Source of the DNA: Aquibium sp. A9E412
GTDB taxonomy: Bacteria; Pseudomonadota; Alphaproteobacteria; Rhizobiales; Rhizobiaceae
DNA length: 51,419 nt
Assembly: GCF_030398335.1 (NCBI RefSeq)
Contig: NZ_JAOAOP010000025.1
Location: 1-51,419, forward strand
Direction of reading: 5' to 3'
Shown here: positions 8,698 through 16,285 of the stretch, piece after piece
Position numbering within the stretch: the stretch's first letter is position 1
Layout: each line of letters begins with the position of its first letter
Program-made: the position numbers and the translations under genes
The notes under the pieces: model-generated
The model's input: only the letters and a program-made list of their open reading frames with translations
The model's database searches: none
What the model was told of the DNA's origin: nothing

Positions 8698-9900
8698 CTA
8701 CGGCTCCAGCGTCTTCAGGAAGGCGATCAGCGCCTTGCGGCCGCGCTCGGTGAACACGATGCCGGTGAGCTCGCTGCGGCCGGCCGGCGGCTCGGGCGCC
8801 GTCGCGTAGTGCTCGATCACCGCCTCCAGCGTGGCGTACTGGCCGGCATGCATGTAGGGCGGCCGGCTTGCCGCGCCGCGCAGCGACGGCGTCTTGTAGG
8901 CGCGCACCAACTCGGCGCCCTGCCGGACCATGAAGCGCAGCGCCGTGCACGCCTCGGCCGGCGCGTCGGAATGCGGCCCCAGACAGTTGAACGGATCGGT
9001 CTCCAGCGCGCCGATGGCGCCCGCCCGGCCGGTGTCGTCGGGCAGCCCGGCGACGGCCGGCACGCCGGTGTTGTGGAAGTGCTCGTCGGTCAGCCGCGGC
9101 CCGTTGTGGCAGTCGATGCAGGCGCCCTTGCCGATGAACAGCTTGAGCCCCTCGCGCTCGAGCCCGTCGAGCGCGGCATCGCCGGTCGGCGTCTCGCCGC
9201 GCGCCAGCGCGGCGGCGAAGCGGTCGAAGCGCGTCTCGGGGTGGCGCAGCGTGCGCTCGAAGGCGGCGATCGCCTTGCCGGCATTGGCGAAGACTCGGTC
9301 GACGGCCGCCCGGTCGGCCGCCGCCATCGCCTGCCAGGCGGCCCGCTCGGCAGCACTGCCGCGCGGCCCGGCGGCGGCCGGCAGGTGGTCGAGCGCCGGC
9401 AGCGGCCCGAAGATGCGGGCATAGCGCTCGCCGTAGCGCGCGGCGATTTCGTGTGCCAGCGCGGTGCGCGTGAAGCCGTGCTCGCGCGGGTCCTCCAGCG
9501 GCTGCAGCGCCTGCGCCCACAGGCTGTCGCTGCGCCCGTCCCAGAACAGGAACGGGCTCCACGCCACGCCGGCCAGCGGCATGGTGCGCCGCTCGGTGAG
9601 CCCCAGCCCCTCGCCGCGCGGCCGGTCGTCCTGGAACTGCCGGTCGATCTGGTGGCAGGTCGCGCAGGCGACCCGCCCGTCGGCGCTGAGCCGGGTGTCG
9701 AAGAACAGCGTGGCGCCGAAGGCGGCCGCCGCCGGCAGGTCGGCGACGCGGTTGCTCGGGTCCTCCGGCAGCGCCGGCAGCGCCGACAGCGACAGCCCGA
9801 TCACCGTCTCGCGCTCCGCCTCGTCGAGCGCCGTCGGGTCGCAGGCGGCAAGCAGCGCCAGCGCCGGCAGCACGCCGAGCAGGACGCGGCGGCCCGGCAT
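8698..9900 (-). CDS. Di-haem cytochrome c peroxidase/MauG-family lipoprotein
   Basis: A 400-residue periplasmic di-haem protein of the bacterial cytochrome c peroxidase/MauG/MbnH superfamily. A lipoprotein signal ends in LLAAC with Cys20 as the lipidation site. Two CxxCH haem motifs are at C79-ATC-H83 and C261-IDC-H265. The conserved WDGRSDSLWAQALQPLEDPREHG block surrounds the peroxidase active-site region. Such enzymes reduce peroxide or use it to oxidise a partner protein. The ATG at 9900 was chosen for the signal peptide and a nearby AGG-containing ribosome site. It starts 8 bp after a FixH/YtkA-like gene, so the two are probably functional partners. Whether it is a peroxidase or a protein-modifying MauG-like enzyme is open. 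Confidence 0.88.
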   Translation of the reverse strand: MPGRRVLLGVLPALALLAACDPTALDEAERETVIGLSLSALPALPEDPSNRVADLPAAAAFGATLFFDTRLSADGRVACATCHQIDRQFQDDRPRGEGLGLTERRTMPLAGVAWSPFLFWDGRSDSLWAQALQPLEDPREHGFTRTALAHEIAARYGERYARIFGPLPALDHLPAAAGPRGSAAERAAWQAMAAADRAAVDRVFANAGKAIAAFERTLRHPETRFDRFAAALARGETPTGDAALDGLEREGLKLFIGKGACIDCHNGPRLTDEHFHNTGVPAVAGLPDDTGRAGAIGALETDPFNCLGPHSDAPAEACTALRFMVRQGAELVRAYKTPSLRGAASRPPYMHAGQYATLEAVIEHYATAPEPPAGRSELTGIVFTERGRKALIAFLKTLEP

Positions 9901-9908
9901 CGCGCGCC

Positions 9909-10337
9909 TCACAGCATCAGGTCGAACACCGCCTCGTCGCCTCCGCGCGGCGTCTCGACCCTCACGCGCAGCTCCCACAGCCCGCCCATGTTGAAGCGCA
10001 TGCCCTCGACGCGGTAGCGCCCCTCGCCCAGATGGCCGCCCACCGTGGGCGCCGTCGGCAGGCCGTGGCCGTGCGCCGGCATGCCGCCGTCGATGGCGAG
10101 CGTGGCGTCGGTCACCGGCGCGCCGTCCGGCGTCGTCACGGTCACCGTCCAGCCGTGCAGCGCGTTCATCGGCACCGGCTCGCGCTCCGGCGCCAGCGCC
10201 ACGGTGAACAGCCCCGCCGCGCTGCTCTTTTGGGGGCCGAGGTCCGGCTCGGCCGGCGGCGGCGTGAAGAGCTGCACCGCGAGATAGATCGCCACCACGG
10301 CGACCGCGATGCCCAGCGCTGTGATCGCATGGCGCAC
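9909..10337 (-). CDS. FixH/YtkA-like membrane-anchored periplasmic protein
   Basis: A 142-residue protein with one N-terminal membrane anchor (ITALGIAVAVVAIYLAVQLF) and a periplasmic beta-sandwich of the FixH/YtkA type. The signature MPAHGHGLPTAPTVG, with two histidines near Met, lies at about residues 86-100, and FNMGGLWELRVRV follows. Proteins of this family are often linked to copper handling or cytochrome oxidase assembly. The start is a GTG at 10337 with AGGAG nine bases upstream. No fixGI or cbb3 oxidase genes are adjacent; the only partner is the di-haem peroxidase 8 bp downstream. Confidence 0.75.
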   Translation of the reverse strand: MRHAITALGIAVAVVAIYLAVQLFTPPPAEPDLGPQKSSAAGLFTVALAPEREPVPMNALHGWTVTVTTPDGAPVTDATLAIDGGMPAHGHGLPTAPTVGGHLGEGRYRVEGMRFNMGGLWELRVRVETPRGGDEAVFDLML

Positions 10338-10655
10338 GCTCGGCGCTCCTGTGCTTATGGGCCGTGCCGCCGGGGCAAACCGTGATGCGGCCGGGCCGAT
10401 GCCCGGTTTTCCGCCAACGCCGCTGCGCTGACAAGCCGATAAACCACGCCGTCCGCTCGCATCGCAACCCGTCGCGCCGCCGCACCCCGGCGCCGGGCCG
10501 GACCCGCGTCCGCCCCCGCCGCGTGGCGCTGGCCGCGCCGCCCGGCCGATGCGCCCGCCCCTTCCGCCGCCGCCGGCGATGCGCTACCAGCGCTCCTGCG
10601 CGGCATCCGACGTCCGCCGGATGGCGCGGCGCAACGACCGGGGGAATGTGTCCGC
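10338..10655. other. Divergent intergenic region with a hairpin
   Basis: A 318-bp gap between the GTG start of the FixH-like gene and the sugar kinase gene must hold both promoters, but no clear -35/-10 pair stands out. The only structure is CCGGGC-CGAT-GCCCGG followed by TTTT at 10391-10410. It reads as a weak intrinsic terminator on the plus strand, in the leader of the kinase gene. No small RNA or open frame with coding character was seen. Confidence 0.4.
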
Positions 10656-11585
10656 ATGCCAGACCTGTCCGTCGCCGCCATCGGCGAATGCATGCTCGAA
10701 TTGTCGGCGCGCGGCGACGAGCTGTGGCGCATGGGCCATGCCGGCGACACCTTCAACACGCTGTGGGCGCTGCGTGCGCTGCTGCCGCAGGCGGCGTGCG
10801 ACTACGTCACCGCCTTCGGCGACGACCCGTTCTCCGACCGTCAGATCGCCTTCTTCGCCGCCGCCGGCATCGGCGTGGCGGCGAGCCCGCGCCATGCCGG
10901 CCTGCGGCCCGGCCTCTACGCCATCGCGCTCGACGGCGCGGAGCGCTCCTTCACCTACTGGCGCGGCGATTCGGCCGCCCGGCGGCTCGCCGACGACCCT
11001 GCCCTGCTGCGAAAAAGCCTATCGGGCCGCACGCTTGCGCACTTTTCCGGAATCACCCTGGCCATTCTGGAGCCGGCCGCGCGCGGCCGGCTCCTGGCCG
11101 CGCTCGGCGAGGCGCGCGCCGCCGGCACGCGGATCGCCTTCGACCCCAACCACCGGCCGCGGCTCTGGCCGGATGCCGAGACGGCGCGGCGCAGCATCGT
11201 CGCCGCGCTCGCCGTCACCGACATCGCGCTGCCGACCTTCGACGACGAGGCCGCGCTGTTCGGCGACGCCGATCCGGCCGCCACGCTCGCCCGGCTGCGC
11301 GCGGAGGGCGTCGGCGAGGTGGTGGTCAAGCACGGCGCCGGCACGGCGCTCGCCGGCTGGACGGCCGGCGGCGGCGGGCGGGCCGAGGCCGCCCCGCCGG
11401 CGATCGTGCCGGTCGACACCACCGGCGCCGGCGACGCCTTCAACGGCGGCTATCTCGCCGCACGCCTCACCGGCCACGGCCCCGCCGAGGCGCTGGCGCG
11501 CGCCCACCGCGCGGCCGGCGCGGCGGTGACGACGCATGGCGCGCTCGCCGCGCCGCAGGCGCTGCGCGCCGCCTTCGCCGGCTGA
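10656..11585 (+). CDS. kdgK: PfkB-family 2-keto-3-deoxygluconate kinase
   Basis: A 309-residue ribokinase/PfkB-family sugar kinase, the length of typical KdgK. The N-terminal GECMLELS and HAGDTFNTLWALR segments are the KDG-kinase form of the substrate-binding region; the C-terminal DTTGAGDAFNGGYLAARL holds the anion hole and catalytic Asp. It would phosphorylate 2-keto-3-deoxygluconate to KDPG in the cytoplasm. A GGGGGAA ribosome site precedes the ATG. It stands alone on the plus strand, convergent with the aldose epimerase gene. A role in handling a sulfonated keto-deoxy sugar is conceivable because of the sulfonate genes that follow, but no matching dehydratase or KDPG-type aldolase is present. 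Confidence 0.85.
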   Translation: MPDLSVAAIGECMLELSARGDELWRMGHAGDTFNTLWALRALLPQAACDYVTAFGDDPFSDRQIAFFAAAGIGVAASPRHAGLRPGLYAIALDGAERSFTYWRGDSAARRLADDPALLRKSLSGRTLAHFSGITLAILEPAARGRLLAALGEARAAGTRIAFDPNHRPRLWPDAETARRSIVAALAVTDIALPTFDDEAALFGDADPAATLARLRAEGVGEVVVKHGAGTALAGWTAGGGGRAEAAPPAIVPVDTTGAGDAFNGGYLAARLTGHGPAEALARAHRAAGAAVTTHGALAAPQALRAAFAG

Positions 11586-11621
11586 CCGTCGGCGCCGGCC
11601 GCGCCGCGCAGTGCCGCCGGC

Positions 11622-12647
11622 TCACGGCGCGCCGTGCCGGAAGCGGTATTCGGTGTGCTGCCGGTAGGTCTCGCCGGGGTCGAGGCGGGCGGAGGGAAAG
11701 TAGGGCCGGTTCGGCGCGTCGGGCCACACCTGCGGCTCCAGGCAGAAGCCGGCATGCGCGCCGTAGCGCCGGCCGCCGAGCCCCGCCACCGGCGGCTGCA
11801 GCTTGTGGCCGGCATAGAACTGCACGCCCGGCTCCGTCGTCCACACCTCCATCTCCAGGCCCGAAAGCGCGCCCTGCGCCCAGGCGGCGCGCGCCAGCGG
11901 CCGGCGCGCGGCGGCGAGGCAGAAATTGTGGTCGTAGGCACGCTGCGGCCCGTCGGCGCTGCGGATCGGCCGCGCCAGGCGGAAGTCGAAGTCACCGCCG
12001 TCGACCGGCTCGACCCGGCCGGTCGGGATCATCTCCTCGTCGACCGGCAGATAGGCCGCCGCGTCGAGCGTCAGCCGGTGGTCGAGGATCGAGCCGGCGC
12101 CGCCGTCGTCGAGGTTGAAGTAGGAATGGTGCGCCAGGTTGCACAGCGTCGGCGCGTCGCTCGTCGCGGCGAGCTCCACGGCGAGCGTCGCCGGCTGCTT
12201 CAGCCGGTAGGTGCAGGCGACCGTCAGCGTGCCGGGAAAGCCCATCGCCCCGGCCGGGTCGGTCAGCGTCAGGCGCACGAAGTCGGCGCCGCTCTCGTCG
12301 ACCCGCCACACCCGCTTGCCGATGCCGCGCGCGCCGCCGTGCAGCAGGTGGCGGCCGAGAAAGTTGGTGTCGGCCTGGTGGCGCTCGCCGTCGAGCGTGA
12401 AGCGGCCGCCGGCGATGCGGTTGGCGAAGCGCCCGGCGATGGCGCCGAAATAGGGCGAGTGCGCCGGATAGGCCTCGAACGTCTCGAAGCCGAGCACCAG
12501 CGGCGCGTCGTGGCCGGCGAGCCGCAGGTCCTGCACCACCGCGCCCCAGGTCAGCACCGCCGCGCGCAGCCCGCCGCCCGCGAGCGTCAGCCGGTGCACC
12601 GGCTCGCCCGCGCCGGTGGCGCCGAACGGCGCGCCGGCCGCGCTCAT
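11622..12647 (-). CDS. galM: Aldose 1-epimerase (mutarotase)
   Basis: A 341-residue GalM-family protein, which interconverts alpha and beta anomers of free hexoses. The expected signatures are present: GRFANRIAGGRFTLDG near residue 75, the catalytic His in LAHHSYFNLDDGG and the catalytic Glu in GFCLEPQVWPDAPN near the C terminus. There is no signal peptide, so it is cytoplasmic. It lies downstream of, and in the same direction as, the slcC-comC-aldehyde dehydrogenase genes, separated by a 90-bp stretch with two hairpins. By analogy with YihR of the E. coli sulfoquinovose cluster it might act as a sulfoquinovose mutarotase; glucose or galactose is equally possible. Confidence 0.88.
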   Translation of the reverse strand: MSAAGAPFGATGAGEPVHRLTLAGGGLRAAVLTWGAVVQDLRLAGHDAPLVLGFETFEAYPAHSPYFGAIAGRFANRIAGGRFTLDGERHQADTNFLGRHLLHGGARGIGKRVWRVDESGADFVRLTLTDPAGAMGFPGTLTVACTYRLKQPATLAVELAATSDAPTLCNLAHHSYFNLDDGGAGSILDHRLTLDAAAYLPVDEEMIPTGRVEPVDGGDFDFRLARPIRSADGPQRAYDHNFCLAAARRPLARAAWAQGALSGLEMEVWTTEPGVQFYAGHKLQPPVAGLGGRRYGAHAGFCLEPQVWPDAPNRPYFPSARLDPGETYRQHTEYRFRHGAP

Positions 12648-12657
12648 CGGAGCGAGC

Positions 12658-12711
12658 GGCGCGGCAAGCCGCGCCGCCTCCCGGTCAATTCCCGGCGCGG
12701 CAAGCCGCGCC
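12658..12711. repeat. Duplicated 18-bp palindrome
   Basis: GGCGCGGCAAGCCGCGCC occurs exactly twice, at 12658-12675 and 12694-12711, with a 36-bp period; the flanking CCGGTCAATTCCC and CCGGTCAGTTGCC are also duplicated. Each copy folds into a short perfect hairpin. The pair sits between the aldehyde dehydrogenase stop and the aldose epimerase start, where it could attenuate read-through or protect mRNA ends. Confidence 0.75.
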
Positions 12712-12737
12712 GGGCGCCGGTCAGTTGCCGGCGCGCC

Positions 12738-14195
12738 TCACAGGCCGAGGCCGCCGATGCAGACATATTTGGTGTCCAGATAGTCGTCGATGCCCTGGTG
12801 GCCGCCCTCCTTGCCGAGGCCGGATTCCTTGAGCCCGCCGAACGGCGCCTCGACGGTGGTGATCAGCCCCTCGTTGACGCCGATCAGGCCGTATTTCAGC
12901 CCGTCCATGACGCGGAAGGTGCGGCCCAGATCGCCGGTGTAGAAGTAGCAGGCGAGGCCGAACTCGGTGTCGTTGGCGAGCGCCACGCCCTCCTCCTCGG
13001 TCTCGAAGCGGAAGATCGGCGCCACCGGGCCGAAGATCTCCTCCTTCATCACCCGCATGTCGGCGGTCGCGTCGCGGATCACCGTCGGCTGGAAGAAGGT
13101 GCCGCCGAGCGCGTGGCGGCCGCCGCCGGTGACGACGCTGCCGCCCTTGCCGGTGGCGTCGGCGATCAGCTCCTCGACCTTGCCGACGGCGCCGTCGTCG
13201 ATCAGCGGTCCCTGCTCGGTGCCGTCTTCCAGGCCGGGGCCGACCTTCAGCTTCTCGCTGGCCGCGGCGAGCTTCTCGACGAAGGCGTCGTAGACGCCGG
13301 CCTGCACGAAGAAGCGGTTGGTGCACACGCAGGTCTGGCCGGAGTTGCGGTACTTGGCGATCATCGCGCCGGCCACCGCGCGGTCGACATCGGCGTCGTC
13401 GAACACTAGGAAGGGCGCGTTGCCGCCGAGCTCCATCGACACCTTCTTGACCGTCGAGGCCGACTTCTCGATCAGCGTCTTGCCGACCTCGGTCGAGCCG
13501 GTGAAGGTGATCTTGCGCACCAGCGGGTTGCTGCAGATCTCGTCGCCGATCTGCGAGGCCGAGCCGGTCACCACGTTGACGACGCCCTTGGGAATGCCGA
13601 CCTCCTCGCACAGCGCGCCCCAGGCCAGCCCCGAATAGGGCGTCTGCGAGGCCGGCTTGGCGACCGAGGTGCAGCCGGCGGCGAGCGCCGGGCCGATCTT
13701 GCGCGCCAGCATCGAGGACGGGAAGTTCCACGGCGTGATGGCGCCGATCACGCCGACCGGCTCCTTGGTCACCAGCACGCGGCGATCGGCCCACGGCGAC
13801 GGCACGACGTCGCCGTAGACGCGCCGGCCCTCCTCGGCGAACCACAGGATGTAGGCGGCCGACATGCCGACCTCGCCCTTGGCCTCGGCGAACGGCTTGC
13901 CCTGCTCCATGACGAGCAGCTCGGCGAGCGGGTCCTGGTTGTCCATGATCGCGTCGTGCAGCGCGCGCATCAGCTTGGCGCGGTCGTTGGCCGACGTCTT
14001 CTTCCACGATTCGAAGGCGCGCTGCGCCGCCTCGATGGCGCGCCGCGTCTCCGCCTTGCCCGATTTCGGCACCGTGCCGATCACCTGCAGCGTCGCCGGG
14101 TTGACGACGTCGATCGTCTCGCCGGAATCGGCCTGCACCCATTCGCCGTCGATGTAGTTGGCCTGGCGCAGGAAATGACTGGTCTTCTGGAGCAT
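12738..14195 (-). CDS. GabD-type aldehyde dehydrogenase, probable sulfolactaldehyde dehydrogenase
   Basis: A 485-residue NAD(P)-dependent aldehyde dehydrogenase of the succinate-semialdehyde (GabD) branch. Visible are TPWNFPSSMLARKIGPALAAGC (about 154-175), FTGSTEVGK (231-239), the general base E255 in MELGGNAP and the catalytic Cys289 in NSGQTCVCTN. The start at 14195 has AGGAGG six bases upstream. It is the third gene after slcC and comC, 22 bp from comC, with no GABA aminotransferase nearby. Known sulfolactaldehyde dehydrogenases belong to this same GabD-like group, so oxidation of sulfolactaldehyde to (S)-sulfolactate is the better-supported role here. Succinate-semialdehyde oxidation remains possible, since specificity residues cannot be judged without a structure-based alignment. 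Confidence 0.85.
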   Translation of the reverse strand: MLQKTSHFLRQANYIDGEWVQADSGETIDVVNPATLQVIGTVPKSGKAETRRAIEAAQRAFESWKKTSANDRAKLMRALHDAIMDNQDPLAELLVMEQGKPFAEAKGEVGMSAAYILWFAEEGRRVYGDVVPSPWADRRVLVTKEPVGVIGAITPWNFPSSMLARKIGPALAAGCTSVAKPASQTPYSGLAWGALCEEVGIPKGVVNVVTGSASQIGDEICSNPLVRKITFTGSTEVGKTLIEKSASTVKKVSMELGGNAPFLVFDDADVDRAVAGAMIAKYRNSGQTCVCTNRFFVQAGVYDAFVEKLAAASEKLKVGPGLEDGTEQGPLIDDGAVGKVEELIADATGKGGSVVTGGGRHALGGTFFQPTVIRDATADMRVMKEEIFGPVAPIFRFETEEEGVALANDTEFGLACYFYTGDLGRTFRVMDGLKYGLIGVNEGLITTVEAPFGGLKESGLGKEGGHQGIDDYLDTKYVCIGGLGL

Positions 14196-14217
14196 GCGTG
14201 CCTCCTGTCGGGCGCCG

Positions 14218-15228
14218 TCAGCCGGCGCCGATGCTTCGGATCTCGTCGATGAGCGCGGCGTCGGCCGGGATGCCGGTCCGCTCGAGCGCGGCGCGGACGG
14301 CGCGCCGACGGCTGCCGGGCACGCGGGCGCCCTCGCTCGCGGCGACAACCTGCGCCAATTCCGCGAAGCGGGCAACCGCCGCATCGCCGCCGAAGGCGGC
14401 TGGATCGATCGCTATCAGCGTCTGGCCCGTTCCCGGCGGCGCGCCCTCGGCATCGAAGAACGACGACTGCTCGTAGGCATAGTTGGCGCCCGTCAGCCCG
14501 GCGGCAAGCAGTTCCACCATCATCGCCAGCGCCGTGCCCTTGGCCTCGCCGAGCGGGATCATCGTGCCGGCCATGGCGGCCGCCGCGTCGGTCGTCGGCC
14601 GGCCCTCGGCGTCGAGCGCCCAGCCCTCGGGGATCGGCTCGCCCTTCTGCCGGGCGGCCATGATCTTGCCGCGCGCCACGCGCGACAGCGACACATCGAC
14701 CACCACCGGGCCGTCGCCGCCGGCCGGACAGGCGAAGGCGACCGGATCGGTGCCGAACAGCGGCCGCCGGCCGCCCCACGGCGCCATCGCCGCCGGCGCG
14801 TTGGCGAGCATCAGGCCGACCAGCCCGGCCTCGGCCAGCGCCTCGACCGTCAGCCCGGCGACGCCGGCATGGTGCGAGCGGCGGATGCCGGCGATCGCGA
14901 TGCCCTGGCCGGGCGTCGCCGCCGCCAGCTCGGCGACGGCCAGCTCGAGCGCCGGATAGGCGAAGCCGAAGCCGGCATCGATCGCGACGGCGCCGGGCCG
15001 GGTGCGGCGCGCCTGCGGCACCGCCTGGCCGTCGACCTTGCCGACGCGCGCCTGCGCGGCGTAGGCCGGCACCCGGCGCAGGCCGTGGCCGCCCTGCCCG
15101 GCGAGCTCGGCGCCGACCAGCGCGCGCGCCACCGCGGCCGCGTTGTCGGCGCTGGTGTTGCAGGCCGTCAGCGCCGCCACCACCAGCGTATGCGCCTCGT
15201 CCGCGCCAAGCGTGATCCCGTCGGTCAT
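14218..15228 (-). CDS. comC: Ldh2-family dehydrogenase, likely (R)-sulfolactate dehydrogenase ComC
   Basis: A 336-residue member of the malate/L-lactate dehydrogenase 2 family, which reduces 2-oxo acids with NAD(P)H and is unrelated to classical LDH. Characteristic segments are AGQGGHGLRRVPAYA near residue 45, IAGIRRSHHAGVAG with the conserved His pair, FGTDPVAFACP, and VDVSLSRVARGKIMAARQKGEPIP. ComC-type (R)-sulfolactate dehydrogenases belong here. Its ATG at 15228 overlaps the slcC stop by four bases, so the two are translationally coupled. Together SlcC and ComC would act as a two-enzyme racemase, oxidising (S)-sulfolactate to sulfopyruvate and reducing that to (R)-sulfolactate, the substrate of SuyAB. 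A plain malate/ureidoglycolate-type activity is the alternative. Confidence 0.82.
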   Translation of the reverse strand: MTDGITLGADEAHTLVVAALTACNTSADNAAAVARALVGAELAGQGGHGLRRVPAYAAQARVGKVDGQAVPQARRTRPGAVAIDAGFGFAYPALELAVAELAAATPGQGIAIAGIRRSHHAGVAGLTVEALAEAGLVGLMLANAPAAMAPWGGRRPLFGTDPVAFACPAGGDGPVVVDVSLSRVARGKIMAARQKGEPIPEGWALDAEGRPTTDAAAAMAGTMIPLGEAKGTALAMMVELLAAGLTGANYAYEQSSFFDAEGAPPGTGQTLIAIDPAAFGGDAAVARFAELAQVVAASEGARVPGSRRRAVRAALERTGIPADAALIDEIRSIGAG

Positions 15229-16154
15229 GCTGCCTCCAGATGCGTCGCCACCCGCTCGGCAATGAGCCGCGACACGCGGCCGTTCGATTCCTCCGTCACG
15301 CCGGCGATGTGCGGCGTCAGCACGCAGTTGTCCAGCCCGGCGAAGGCGCCGCCCGCCTCCGCCGACAGCGGCTCGGCCTCGAACACGTCGAGCGCGGCGC
15401 CGCCGAGCCGGCCCTCGCGCAGCGCCCGCGCCAGCGCGTCGTCGTCGACCACGCCGCCGCGCGCGGCGTTGACGAGCACCGCGCCCGGCTTCATCGCGGC
15501 CAGCCGCGCGCCGTCGATCATGTGCCGCGTGCCCTCGGTCAGCGGCACGTGCAGGCTGACCACGTCGGCGACCTCGAGCAGCCCGTCGAGCGAGACGTTG
15601 CGCGCCATCTCCCAGGCCGGGTCGGTGGCCTTAAGATGCGGGTCGTGCGCGACCACCTGCATGCCGAGCGCCGCGCCGCGCCAGGCGACCTGCCGGGCGA
15701 TCGCGCCGAAGCCGACGAGGCCGAGCGTCTTGCCGGCGATCTCGCGGCCGATCAGCCGCTGGCGCGGCCACGCGCCGGCCGCCACCGCGTCGCGCGCCAG
15801 ATAGGCGCCGCGCAGCAGCATCAGCGCCGCCGTCACCACATACTCGGCGACCGACTGGTCGTTGGCGCCGGTCGCCGGATAGACGGCGATGCCGCGCGCC
15901 GCGCAGGCCTGCGTGTCGATGTTGTCGAGGCCGACGCCGAGCCGGCCGACGCAGGCGAGCCGCGCCGCGCCGTCGAGCAGCGCGCCGCGCACCTGCGTGC
16001 GGTTGCGCACGATCAGCGCCCGCGCCTCGGCCGCCGCCGCCGCCAGCGCCGCCGGATCGTCGACCAGGTCGGGGTCGTAGCGCACGTCGAAGCGCCGGGC
16101 GAGCGCGGCCACCGCCGCCTCGTCCATGAACTCCGGGATCACGATGTCGGGCAT
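15225..16154 (-). CDS. slcC: 2-hydroxyacid dehydrogenase, likely (S)-sulfolactate dehydrogenase SlcC
   Basis: A 309-residue NAD-dependent D-isomer-specific 2-hydroxyacid dehydrogenase related to SerA but without its regulatory domain. The nucleotide-binding motif GLVGFGAIARQVA is near residue 143; VNAARGGVVDDDAL, DVFEAEPL and the catalytic His of LTPHIAGVTEESN are near the C terminus. The opening MPDIVIPEFMDEAAV and the VRNRTQV/GRLGVGLDNID segments resemble the SlcC group. I chose the ATG at 16154 because AAGAGG lies just upstream; a GTG three codons earlier overlaps that site. It heads the slcC-comC-aldehyde dehydrogenase unit. Identification draws on this company and on SuyAB and a TTT transporter nearby, the set known from Chromohalobacter sulfolactate degradation. 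Confidence 0.82.
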   Translation of the reverse strand: MPDIVIPEFMDEAAVAALARRFDVRYDPDLVDDPAALAAAAAEARALIVRNRTQVRGALLDGAARLACVGRLGVGLDNIDTQACAARGIAVYPATGANDQSVAEYVVTAALMLLRGAYLARDAVAAGAWPRQRLIGREIAGKTLGLVGFGAIARQVAWRGAALGMQVVAHDPHLKATDPAWEMARNVSLDGLLEVADVVSLHVPLTEGTRHMIDGARLAAMKPGAVLVNAARGGVVDDDALARALREGRLGGAALDVFEAEPLSAEAGGAFAGLDNCVLTPHIAGVTEESNGRVSRLIAERVATHLEAA

Positions 16155-16285
16155 GTCTTGCACCTCTTCTCAATGCGGGATCGCGGCGCCCGGCCGGCCG
16201 CGCCGCCGGGCTTGCCAAAGGGGGAGCGGCCGGCGACACTCCGCGCCGGACGCGCCGCCGCGCCGTGCCAACCGGAGGATGCAGC

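Noticed and set aside
10656-11585. KDG kinase as evidence for a sulfo-Entner-Doudoroff route
   Set aside because: No sulfogluconate dehydratase, lactonase or KDPG-type aldolase is in the window; the YihV-like kinase and LacD-type aldolase point to an EMP-type route instead.
12738-14195. Aldehyde dehydrogenase as part of GABA degradation (GabD)
   Set aside because: No GABA aminotransferase, transporter or gab regulator is nearby, and the gene is in an operon with SlcC/ComC-like dehydrogenases. Kept as an alternative only.
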